Assembly: GCA_905479065.1 (NCBI GenBank)
Contig: CAJQLB010000007.1
Span: forward strand, 1 to 64,000
Reading direction: 5' to 3'
Source of the DNA: an uncultured Flavobacteriaceae bacterium
GTDB lineage: Bacteria > Bacteroidota > Bacteroidia > Flavobacteriales > Flavobacteriaceae
Length of the DNA: 64,000 nucleotides
Position numbers and translations under genes: made by a program. Position 1 is the first letter of the stretch. The number at the start of each line of letters is the position of its first letter. Positions 1 to 8,449 of this stretch are shown piece by piece. The notes beneath the pieces are model-generated. The model was not told the origin of the DNA. It saw only the letters and a list, made by a program, of their open reading frames with translations, and did no database searches.

Positions 1-12
1 AAACACGTTATC

Positions 13-1440
13 TTATTCATTTGATTTTTTTGACACTAAATGATACTCCCAAGGGGCTAATTTAATATTGTCTTGATCAAAAGTTATCATTGTATCTTTT
101 AGTAAGTCACGATAAGTTCCTTCTAAGTTCATCGAATATGTTTGGTTGACGTTAGATAAATTTCCAATAAAATAAATCTCAGCATCATCTTTGGTTCTTC
201 TAAAAGCCATTACTTGGTCATTTGCAGTTGGTAACCGTTCATAGTTTGCCGAACTTTTTCCCCCGTGAAAAGCAGGATTGGTGTTTTTTAGTGCTCCTAG
301 TTTAGTGAGTAAGTCCCATGTATTTCCTTTGGTTTTTGGAATACTGTCTTTTTCAAAAAACTTTAATCGATGGTTTAAGTCGTATTCTTGACCGCTGTAA
401 ATCAAGGGCATTCCAGGAATGGAATAAACTAAAGTAGTAATCATATCGCTCGCGTCTCCTAGACGTTCTTTAACGGTCCCGTTCCAAGAATTTTCATCAT
501 GATTGGTTACAAAATTCATTTTAAAATCAGTGGCTTCTAACAGGTTATTTTGTTGGTTGATATACACATCAAAATCTTTTGTGTTAGAAGTTCCCTTTAC
601 TATACTATTTAGTATATGATGACCTTCCCATGCGTATTGCATATCAAAGCCATTTCTAAAGAGATCTTGTTGTTCTGCTTCAGCTAACATGAATAAAGGT
701 TTTATTTTCCTTAACTCTAAAATTGCTCTATTAAAAAATTTTGGAGGAACTTTATGAGCCACATCCATGCGATATCCATCAATATTAAAATTTTCAACCC
801 AATATATTAAATCATTAATCATTTCATTTTGCATATCTGTGTTATCATAATTAAGATCTGCTGTATCTGTCCACCCCCAAGATTTCCCAGTATCAGGATT
901 TATTGGGTCAATAATGTCACCTTGTTCATTTTGGGTATACCATTCTGGATGTGCGTAAATCCATGGATGGTCCCATCCGGTATGGTTAGGGACCCAATCA
1001 ATGATTACATAAATGTCATTTTGATGTGCTGTTTCTATTAAGTTTTTGAGATCATCTTTGGAGCCAAATTCAGGATTTACAGCCTTGTAATCTGAAACTG
1101 AATAATAGCTTCCTAAATATTTTTTTCGCTCTACGTCATCCGCTATATCACTTGTAAACGAGCCATCTGTTGCTTTCCTTTTTATTTTTGAAATAGGATT
1201 TATTGGCATTAGCCATATTATTTTCACTCCTAGATCTTTTAACGACGGAATGTCTTTAGTAAAAGCCTCAAAAGTTCCTTGTTTCGAGTATTGTCTGATG
1301 TTGACTTCATAAATTACCGCCGATTCCAAGACACTGTCGTTAATGGGTGTTGTCATATTAGCTTCTGAAGAAACTACCGTGTTTGATTGACAGGAAATAA
1401 ATGAGATTGATATAAATACTGCTAAAATTGATGTTTTCAT
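13..1440 (-). CDS. GH13 alpha-amylase-family lipoprotein
   Basis: A 475-residue glycoside hydrolase of family 13, expected to cleave alpha-glucosidic bonds of maltodextrin-like substrates outside the cytoplasm. A lipoprotein signal ends at Cys17. The four conserved GH13 regions are visible: DWVPNH (148-153), GYRMDVAH with the nucleophile Asp226, LAEAEQ with the probable acid/base Glu254, and FVTNHDEN with the transition-state Asp315. Length is normal for a single (beta/alpha)8 barrel with a short C-terminal beta domain. It is the last gene of the long minus-strand locus seen here, 10 bp behind the trehalase, so co-transcription is likely; the operon may run on past the window start. The exact substrate (starch oligomers, maltose or another alpha-glucoside) cannot be read from the sequence. 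Confidence 0.9.
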   Translation of the reverse strand: MKTSILAVFISISFISCQSNTVVSSEANMTTPINDSVLESAVIYEVNIRQYSKQGTFEAFTKDIPSLKDLGVKIIWLMPINPISKIKRKATDGSFTSDIADDVERKKYLGSYYSVSDYKAVNPEFGSKDDLKNLIETAHQNDIYVIIDWVPNHTGWDHPWIYAHPEWYTQNEQGDIIDPINPDTGKSWGWTDTADLNYDNTDMQNEMINDLIYWVENFNIDGYRMDVAHKVPPKFFNRAILELRKIKPLFMLAEAEQQDLFRNGFDMQYAWEGHHILNSIVKGTSNTKDFDVYINQQNNLLEATDFKMNFVTNHDENSWNGTVKERLGDASDMITTLVYSIPGMPLIYSGQEYDLNHRLKFFEKDSIPKTKGNTWDLLTKLGALKNTNPAFHGGKSSANYERLPTANDQVMAFRRTKDDAEIYFIGNLSNVNQTYSMNLEGTYRDLLKDTMITFDQDNIKLAPWEYHLVSKKSNE

Positions 1441-1450
1441 TATAATATAT

Positions 1451-3313
1451 TTAATTAAATAGTTTTTCTGGTGATGTAAGATTGTTTAAAGATATTCTAA
1501 AATTGTTTTGTAACAAGGAAAGACCATATTGATAAGATGCATTCATCCAACCAAAACCCTCTTGTGTAATGTATTCAAAATCTGTTCCTACATTACCATA
1601 TTCTGAAAATACTTTATGAGAGCCTGTAACAACATTATACTTTTCCGGAATTGTACCATTGTAATCAACGGCATTTTTAGTAATCATGAAAAGCCACCTA
1701 TAGATTAATTCTTGTAATTCTTTATTAAATCCATAATTTAATAAACCTTTCCAAATCATCATTTGATGTGGGGCCCATCCGTTTGGATAATCCCATTGCC
1801 TTTCTGGTCTCAATGCTGAAATTTCTCCGCGGCTTCGTTTTGAACTTCCAACAACACCTCCTTTTACTTTTAGTTCTTGCATCAATGTTTTTAACATAGT
1901 TTGAGCAGTTTCTAAATTTACGATACCAGCCCAAAGAGGGGAGTAATTTGATGCACTTTCAAAATAGGATTGCTCTTTCGTTATATAATTAAAATCAAAA
2001 TATTGTTTTCTATCTTCATTCCACATGTATTTATGCATGCGTTTCGCTCTTTTATTTGCAGCTGAATACCAAAAAGAAGATTCAAAGCTTTCAAATGAAT
2101 TATTGAGATAGGTCTCCGTGAGGTATCCAAAATCCATTTCGTATTTGTATAACAGAGCATTTAATTCAACAGGATTTAAATCAGCACATATACCTTCAAT
2201 TCTATAGGAGGTATCATGTCCAGATTCTCTCACACTTCGGTCATGAATAAAGTAAGCGTTGAGTTCTTTGTTTTCAATGTCACCAGAATTATATTTCAAA
2301 ATATAGTCCTCCAAAGATATATTGTGTTTATCCGCATAAGGTTTTATGATCGAATCAAAATGCCCTTTTTCACATTCAGGAGGCATTCCAATCCCCTCTG
2401 CAAAGTACCGATTTAGTCCATTTTGTGTCAATCGCTTTCCTGCAACCATCCAGACAGTTTGGTATTCTTTAATGGCTGTTTTTAAATGACTTTTTAGCCA
2501 ATCAATATCTCTTGTGAACTTAAAGACTTCTTGAATTAAACTAGTGTAAAATGGAGGCTGTGTCCTTGTAAGATAATAGGACCTGTTGGCATTTAATACT
2601 TTCCCATAATAATCTATTTCATATTGAAAATTATCTGCCATGGCTTTTGCTAAATCCTTTTTACCATCGATAATTAAACCGATGGATTCAAAATAACTAT
2701 CCCAACCATACATTTCATTAAATCTCCCACCTGGTACTACAAAGGGAACACCTGTGATTTCATTATTTTTAGACACTAGTTTTAAGGCTAAGATACCAGG
2801 ATAGTTATTCAGACCTTTCACAAATTTGGGCGTAATTTTCTGTGGCAGCGCTATGGCTTCAATTGGTAGAGAGTTTTCAAGATGCTGATAGTATTTAAAA
2901 GCAAAAACATCCTTGTATGGGATATAAATTCTTAACTTATCTGAATTTAAAGAATTATTTTTCGTGTCCAATAATAATTTTTGAATTCCTTGTTTATCCA
3001 TCGTTCTGGTCAGACCCAACCAATAATAATCTTTAATTAATCTTGAAATTCTAACGGTGGGTAATTCTTCTATACGCTCAAGAGGGACTTGAGCAAATTC
3101 ATTACCATTACGTTTTGAAAGCACTAATTCTTGCAATAAATTTGAAAGAAAATAGGTGCCTTTAACTTTATAATTTTGTCCTGAAATAGAAGTAATTGAG
3201 AAAACTTTGGGTCCAATGTCGTCAATTGTAATTTTTTTATCACTGTTTGTATCCTCTTGACGTAACAGCAGTGTTAAAGTTTGTGCTATGTTTAAATTAA
3301 AAATCATTCTCAA
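1451..3313 (-). CDS. GH37 alpha,alpha-trehalase with N-terminal EF-hand-like calcium loop
   Basis: Hydrolyses trehalose to two glucoses. Both trehalase signatures are present: PGGRFNEMYGWDSY at residues 194-207 and QWDYPNGWAPHQ further on. The ESGHD motif carries the likely catalytic acid, the EKYN motif the likely base, and QEGFGW closes the active site as in known GH37 enzymes. No signal peptide is seen, so it is probably cytoplasmic, fed by the two MFS transporters encoded just upstream. Residues 21-32 (DTNSDKKITIDD) form a perfect 12-residue EF-hand loop with ligands at positions 1, 3, 5, 9 and 12, followed by IGPK. This resembles the calcium-binding segment of fungal neutral trehalases rather than enterobacterial TreA or TreF. 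The start overlaps the preceding transporter stop by 4 bp, indicating translational coupling. A start two codons later is also possible. Confidence 0.92.
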   Translation of the reverse strand: MRMIFNLNIAQTLTLLLRQEDTNSDKKITIDDIGPKVFSITSISGQNYKVKGTYFLSNLLQELVLSKRNGNEFAQVPLERIEELPTVRISRLIKDYYWLGLTRTMDKQGIQKLLLDTKNNSLNSDKLRIYIPYKDVFAFKYYQHLENSLPIEAIALPQKITPKFVKGLNNYPGILALKLVSKNNEITGVPFVVPGGRFNEMYGWDSYFESIGLIIDGKKDLAKAMADNFQYEIDYYGKVLNANRSYYLTRTQPPFYTSLIQEVFKFTRDIDWLKSHLKTAIKEYQTVWMVAGKRLTQNGLNRYFAEGIGMPPECEKGHFDSIIKPYADKHNISLEDYILKYNSGDIENKELNAYFIHDRSVRESGHDTSYRIEGICADLNPVELNALLYKYEMDFGYLTETYLNNSFESFESSFWYSAANKRAKRMHKYMWNEDRKQYFDFNYITKEQSYFESASNYSPLWAGIVNLETAQTMLKTLMQELKVKGGVVGSSKRSRGEISALRPERQWDYPNGWAPHQMMIWKGLLNYGFNKELQELIYRWLFMITKNAVDYNGTIPEKYNVVTGSHKVFSEYGNVGTDFEYITQEGFGWMNASYQYGLSLLQNNFRISLNNLTSPEKLFN

Positions 3314-4542
3314 TTTATCTGTCTAGAACGCGTTAAATTGTAAAGAATCCAAATTGAAATAAGAATGCCTGCTAAGGGAATTAGTGATAAGTAAAATGCG
3401 GTGAATCCATCATATCTTTGAAAAACGTTTCCAGTTATTATGGATCCTGTTGTCCCTCCTAGTGCTGAAAAGACAACAATTAAACCTGACATCGAACTAT
3501 GCATATGCTTTGGTAAAGACGATAAAATGGTAGAGTTGATCGTTGGGTAAATTGGTGCTAAAAATAATCCTATAGCAGGCATCATGTAAACGACCAAAGG
3601 AGCTTGTGTCCACGAAATCACACCTTGGTTATCCATGTTATTAGCGAGAGGTAAAACAAGTAATATTATAATTCCTGCTGATATAATACAAGTGGTCAGG
3701 AGATAAATCCACTTTATTTTTTTTAAAATAAATCCTCCTAGAAAACGGCCTATCATAAAGGCTCCACCTAAAATTGCTCCTGCTTGTATGGCCATACTCG
3801 CTGGTGCGTTGATGATATCCGTATAAAATGTTGGGAACCATGTTTGAAAGCTTTGTTCAGTTAAAACATATAAAAAGATACTTAAAACAAAAACAACAGT
3901 CAATGGTTTTATGATGAGTAACATCATCTCTTTAAAGTCTTCTTTGAATTCGCGTTGTTTAATCCTTGCTTCAGTTTCGTCTAGTATTGAAAAATAAAGC
4001 ACTAAAAATGCTAGTAAAGAAAGTCCTCCCATTAGCCAATACATACTCAGCCAGTTGGTTGACTTTGGATTATTGTCATCAATAAAAAGACTAAAAATAA
4101 TATTCCCAAGAAGAACTCCTCCCATGAAAACACCCTCTATAATCCCCATAAAACTACCGTGCTCTTTTTGACTATTTGTAATGAGACCAATGGTAGCAAA
4201 AACACTAACTTTGATGAGGGCGAATGAAATCCCTATCATCAGAAATAAAAATTTGAAATACCAAAATTGATTTGTATACGGCGTAATAAAACAGCAAATA
4301 GCTACGAGTGCGAGACCCAATAACATGGATTTTTTCAAGCCAATTTTTGGTAAAAATGAGGCGAGTATAAAAGATGCAATTGCGATAGGAATATCTTTGA
4401 AGCCCTCTAAAATACTCGCGCTCGCTTTTGAAATTTCCATACTCCTTTGTACTTGTAAAATAACAGTACCAACACTGTTCAACAAAAATGCAAAAACAAA
4501 ATAGTTTAAAAAAAGTGCAATTTTAATACCGACATGTTTCAT
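3310..4542 (-). CDS. MFS transporter
   Basis: A 410-residue integral membrane protein with about 12 hydrophobic segments, of the major facilitator superfamily. It resembles the sugar-porter-like MFS proteins found in Bacteroidota sugar loci (FucP/NarK-like layout with a long middle loop around residues 195-210). It overlaps the trehalase start and the preceding transporter stop by 4 bp each, so the three are coupled. The context suggests inner-membrane uptake of a disaccharide or of glucose released in the periplasm. The substrate is inferred from neighbours only. Confidence 0.8.
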   Translation of the reverse strand: MKHVGIKIALFLNYFVFAFLLNSVGTVILQVQRSMEISKASASILEGFKDIPIAIASFILASFLPKIGLKKSMLLGLALVAICCFITPYTNQFWYFKFLFLMIGISFALIKVSVFATIGLITNSQKEHGSFMGIIEGVFMGGVLLGNIIFSLFIDDNNPKSTNWLSMYWLMGGLSLLAFLVLYFSILDETEARIKQREFKEDFKEMMLLIIKPLTVVFVLSIFLYVLTEQSFQTWFPTFYTDIINAPASMAIQAGAILGGAFMIGRFLGGFILKKIKWIYLLTTCIISAGIIILLVLPLANNMDNQGVISWTQAPLVVYMMPAIGLFLAPIYPTINSTILSSLPKHMHSSMSGLIVVFSALGGTTGSIITGNVFQRYDGFTAFYLSLIPLAGILISIWILYNLTRSRQIN

Positions 4543-5861
4543 TGTGTTGAAGTCTTTTTATTAAAGCGAGAAGTTTCATTTAAACGCATAGCTAATATGG
4601 CAGAAATAGCGAAAAACACTCCGGCAAATAACATGGCGTTAATTGCATTATCAGACAATAAATACTTGTAGATAGGCCCAAAAGTCACGGTTTCTATACC
4701 CATTGGAATGACAATCATCATGTTCAAAATCCCCATATATACACCTCTTCGTTCTTGAGGTACAATTTTGGAAACCATGGTGTAAGGAATTCCCATCATT
4801 GCTGCCCAACCAATCCCAAATAATATCATTGGAATCAAAACAAGTAAAGGATCAGATATAAAAGGAATACAAAATAATGCTACGGCGGTTCCAAATAAGC
4901 TCAGAGCATACATTTTTTTATTTCCAAATTTTAAAGTTAAAGGCACCAAAATCAGCGCAATTAGCATCGTCGTGGTATTATATGTAAGACTCATTGCTGC
5001 AGATTGAGAACCTGCTTCAGAAATTGAATATCCCATTGTTTTCATAAATAATGGCGTTGAAAATTGCCAATAAACAAATAAGGCATACCATTGAAATAAA
5101 TATACAGCTCCAATTTTCCACATAAACTTTGGCATTTCTTTGACTGCGATACTAATTTCTTGGAAAGGTTTAGCGATTCGTTTAATTAATGATAAAGCTT
5201 TTATCTTATTAATTTCTATAAACTCTTCTTTTGTGGGAGGAATTTCAGATGTTTTAAAAACAGACCATAAGATTGTTGTAAGGGAAAGTATCGCACCTAT
5301 GTAAAAAGAATAATAAACCCACTGTGGAATTGTGCCTGCAACGTCCGCCTCTTCACCAAATAAATATTGAAATAAGATAATTGATCCTGTGGCTAGTAAT
5401 GTTCCCAAGCCACAAAATAAACTCTGCATTTGATAGCCTAAACTCAATTGTTTCTCGGGTAGTTTGTCTCCTACAAAAGCTCGATATGGTTCCATAGCCA
5501 CGTTGTTACCAACATCCAAAATCCAAAGTAAACCAACAGCAAACCATAACACAGGACTATGTGGAAACACAAATAGACAGATACTGCCCAATAAAGCACC
5601 AATTAAAAAATATGGTTTGCGCCTTCCCCACTTTAAAGACCAAGTTTTATCTGACATGGCGCCAATAATTGGTTGAACAATTAAACCTGTAACTGGGCCT
5701 GCAATATTTAAAATGGGTAACATGTCTTCAGAGGCTCCCAAAAACAAGAATATCGGATTTATAGCTGTTTGTTGTAATCCAAAACTATATTGAATTCCCA
5801 AGAATCCGACATTCATATTAAAGATTTGCCAAAAAGATAAATTAGGTTTGGATATTTTCAT
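4539..5861 (-). CDS. MFS sugar transporter, SLC45/GPH-like (maltose or sucrose type)
   Basis: A 440-residue MFS permease with about 12 membrane segments. The loop after the second segment reads DKTWSLKWGRRKPY, the RWGRRxP signature typical of the SLC45/GPH-like sugar:cation symporters that include bacterial maltose and sucrose carriers. An adjacent periplasmic or surface GH13 step would supply disaccharide, and the cytoplasmic GH13 alpha-glucosidase and GH37 trehalase would split it after import. It lies 10 bp behind the alpha-glucosidase and overlaps the next transporter by 4 bp. Alpha-glucoside uptake is a context-based inference; the fold assignment is secure. Confidence 0.85.
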   Translation of the reverse strand: MKISKPNLSFWQIFNMNVGFLGIQYSFGLQQTAINPIFLFLGASEDMLPILNIAGPVTGLIVQPIIGAMSDKTWSLKWGRRKPYFLIGALLGSICLFVFPHSPVLWFAVGLLWILDVGNNVAMEPYRAFVGDKLPEKQLSLGYQMQSLFCGLGTLLATGSIILFQYLFGEEADVAGTIPQWVYYSFYIGAILSLTTILWSVFKTSEIPPTKEEFIEINKIKALSLIKRIAKPFQEISIAVKEMPKFMWKIGAVYLFQWYALFVYWQFSTPLFMKTMGYSISEAGSQSAAMSLTYNTTTMLIALILVPLTLKFGNKKMYALSLFGTAVALFCIPFISDPLLVLIPMILFGIGWAAMMGIPYTMVSKIVPQERRGVYMGILNMMIVIPMGIETVTFGPIYKYLLSDNAINAMLFAGVFFAISAILAMRLNETSRFNKKTSTQ

Positions 5862-5871
5862 ATTTTTTATT

Positions 5872-7545
5872 TTAAAACTTTAAAATGACAGCTTGATAAG
5901 GTTGTAATGTAGCGGTATTTTTCTCAATGGTTAAATGATCATAATTATTGATAAGAACTTCTTTACATTGAACCAAGTTAAGTAAATTTATACTTGAAAC
6001 TGTCTCAGAAAAATTTAATAGAATTATCATTTTTTGCTTGTCTAAAGTTCTGCTGTAGGCGTAGACTGTTGGGTGTTCTTTTTGAATAATTTTGTACTTG
6101 CCATACACAAAAACTAAATTGTCTTTTCTAAGTGCAACCATTTTTTTGAAGTGATGCAATACAGAATTTTGGTCAACTTCCTGATTGGCAACATTTACAG
6201 TTGTGTGATTTTCATGAACAGGGAGCCATGGAGTTTCCTTTGAAAACCCAGCATGATTAGAAGCATCCCACTGCATGGGTGTTCGACCGTTATCTCTAGA
6301 AAGTAAATTAAGTTTTTTTAGGTATTGATTTAAATTCTCACCATCGGAGGCTGCTTTTTTATAGCCGTTTATGGCAGCAATGTCTTTGTACTGCTCAATT
6401 TCTGTAAATCCAATATTTGTCATGCCTAATTCGTCTCCATAGTAGGCGTATGGGGTGCCTCTCATTGAAAGAATAAACGTATTTAGCATTTTCGCAGAAT
6501 AATCTTTAAACTTCGGATTATCGCTGCCAAAGCGATTAACGACTCTTGATTGGTCATGATTGGATAAGTACATAGAAATCCAACCTTTATTCTCAAAAGA
6601 TGTTTCCCATTTTGTGAATGACGCTTTAAAATCCTTCAAAGTACATTTATCTAAAGAACTCACTAAATCAGTACCTTCAAAATGATAAACCATTTGTAAC
6701 TCGTTACGATCTTCATCTACAATACTATGAGCATCATCCAGGGTGCTTCCAGCACCCTCTGAAACTGCAAAAACATCATATTTACTTAATACTTCATTAT
6801 ACATTTCTCGAAGATAATGATGTATATGAGGACCCATACCATGGTACTTTATCACACTTGGTATGTTGTCATCATAACCTTCAGGGAAGGGTGGGAATTC
6901 AATGTCTTTACTTACAAACTGAAATGCATCTAATCGAAATCCATCAACTCCTTTATCTGCCCAAAATTTCATAATATTATATACTTCTTGCCTAACCTTT
7001 GGGTTTTCCCAATTTAAATCTGGTTGTTTCTGAGAGAAATAATGTAAATAGTAAGCATTTGTTTGTGCATCGTATTTCCAAGCATCACTGTTTTCATCAA
7101 AGAAACTCCAACGATGATTTGGTTTCCCTTTTTCTGCTGGCCACCAGTGATAATAATCTCGATAAGGATTATCACGAGAACTTCTAGATTGTTTAAACCA
7201 CTCATGTTCGTCACTACTGTGATTTACAACAACATCCATAATGAATTTAATATTTCTTTCATGCAAGCCCTCTAGAAGTTCTGAAAAATCTTCCATAGTT
7301 CCAAACTCGCTCATGATAGCTCGATAATCACTTATATCGTATCCATTATCATCATTTGGAGATTCGTAAATTGGATTTAGCCAAACCATTGTCACACCAA
7401 GACTTGCGATGTAATCCAGTTTTTGAATAATTCCTTGAAGATCTCCAATGCCGTTTCCTGTTGTATCCTTGAAACTCCTGGGGTAAATTTGATAAATTAC
7501 ACCCTCCTTCCACCAAGCTCTGTTTAGTACATTAATATCTTTCAT
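5872..7545 (-). CDS. GH13 alpha-glucosidase (maltase/oligo-1,6-glucosidase type)
   Basis: A 557-residue exo-acting GH13 enzyme. It begins WWKEGVIYQIYPRSF and carries GIGDLQGI, hallmarks of the oligo-1,6-glucosidase/alpha-glucosidase subgroup. Catalytic residues are Asp206 (GFRLDAF), Glu263 (VSEGAG) and Asp331 (YLSNHDQSR); DVVVNH is at 104-109. In this subgroup the residue after the nucleophile tends to be Val in alpha-1,6 enzymes and Ala or Thr in alpha-1,4 enzymes; here it is Ala207, which weakly favours maltose-type substrates. No signal peptide, so cytoplasmic or lacking a recognisable export signal. The start overlaps the GyrI-like gene stop by 4 bp and the gene sits directly before two sugar permeases. 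Confidence 0.92.
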   Translation of the reverse strand: MKDINVLNRAWWKEGVIYQIYPRSFKDTTGNGIGDLQGIIQKLDYIASLGVTMVWLNPIYESPNDDNGYDISDYRAIMSEFGTMEDFSELLEGLHERNIKFIMDVVVNHSSDEHEWFKQSRSSRDNPYRDYYHWWPAEKGKPNHRWSFFDENSDAWKYDAQTNAYYLHYFSQKQPDLNWENPKVRQEVYNIMKFWADKGVDGFRLDAFQFVSKDIEFPPFPEGYDDNIPSVIKYHGMGPHIHHYLREMYNEVLSKYDVFAVSEGAGSTLDDAHSIVDEDRNELQMVYHFEGTDLVSSLDKCTLKDFKASFTKWETSFENKGWISMYLSNHDQSRVVNRFGSDNPKFKDYSAKMLNTFILSMRGTPYAYYGDELGMTNIGFTEIEQYKDIAAINGYKKAASDGENLNQYLKKLNLLSRDNGRTPMQWDASNHAGFSKETPWLPVHENHTTVNVANQEVDQNSVLHHFKKMVALRKDNLVFVYGKYKIIQKEHPTVYAYSRTLDKQKMIILLNFSETVSSINLLNLVQCKEVLINNYDHLTIEKNTATLQPYQAVILKF

Positions 7546-8441
7546 TCCTGGTCAATTAAAGGCATAAAAATTTCAGCATTCCATTGAAGTTCGTCGCCAC
7601 CAAAATTAGGGTTATTGTAAAAAACTTCAATAGGAGTTTCGGAGACTTTAATGGCATTGCGTTCTGCATGTTCTAATAATGCGTACCAAGCTCTGTCAGA
7701 GGTTATGTAGTTGCCATTATAGGTTGCTTTTAAAGCTTTGACACTTTCTTGTTGTTTATAGGAAATGAGATGATGTTTTGGAAGTGAGTCACTTTTTATA
7801 ATTGGAAAGCAAAAGTTGTAATTAATACTGTCTTTTTCCTTATTCCAGCGTGAAATTTCAATAAACGGAGTACCATTCATTTCTACATGTCCCTCATAAA
7901 GGAAATTACTTAGGAAGGTGTAGTTTTTCATCATGCCTCGTGCTTTTTCTATTTGTAGCCCGGTCATTGAAACATAGGCACAATATGTTTGAGGGGTAGA
8001 GGCGATACCTTGGACACGAACCTTGATTTTACTTAAATGTTCCGTGAGTTTGTTTGAAAAATCAATAACCGTCCGTGTGACTCTCTTTTCAAAATTGGTA
8101 TGCCCAAAGGGCATTGTGATTTTATTAAAAAAGCTGTTGTTTATATCTTTTATATACACGTTAATCACGGAGCTAGAATCATTTAAAGACTTGATATTCC
8201 AATCGTATAAATGTATAGAATCGTTTATTGTTATCTGTTGTGTTAAATTGTTTAAGGTGTTTTGTGTCAGTAATGTTGCACTGTCTAGATTACCATTCCA
8301 TAATTTTATGGATTGATTGACTGTGCCAACAGAGGTCTTTGCCTTAATGGTAATTAGGTAATCATATGATTTAACAAAGAAATAATAGGTTAAAAATCCT
8401 GTAATTAAGACACTTATAATAGCAACTACTTTTCTCACCAT
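7542..8441 (-). CDS. Membrane-anchored GyrI-like effector-binding domain protein
   Basis: A 299-residue protein with one N-terminal membrane segment (about residues 5-25), so most of the chain should lie outside the cytoplasm. The C-terminal half, about 155-297, resembles the GyrI/AraC-E small-molecule-binding fold: it ends with the characteristic PIEVFYNNPNFGGDELQWNAEIFMPL. The middle part (about 35-150) looks like a degenerate START/SRPBCC-type segment. GyrI-like domains usually bind hydrophobic or cationic small molecules; here there is no DNA-binding domain. It lies between the haloperoxidase-like lipoprotein (8 bp upstream) and the alpha-glucosidase (4-bp overlap), so it belongs to the operon. 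Its role there is unknown; a periplasmic ligand sensor or chaperone is speculation. Confidence 0.7.
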   Translation of the reverse strand: MVRKVVAIISVLITGFLTYYFFVKSYDYLITIKAKTSVGTVNQSIKLWNGNLDSATLLTQNTLNNLTQQITINDSIHLYDWNIKSLNDSSSVINVYIKDINNSFFNKITMPFGHTNFEKRVTRTVIDFSNKLTEHLSKIKVRVQGIASTPQTYCAYVSMTGLQIEKARGMMKNYTFLSNFLYEGHVEMNGTPFIEISRWNKEKDSINYNFCFPIIKSDSLPKHHLISYKQQESVKALKATYNGNYITSDRAWYALLEHAERNAIKVSETPIEVFYNNPNFGGDELQWNAEIFMPLIDQE

Positions 8442-8449
8442 TTTATAAT

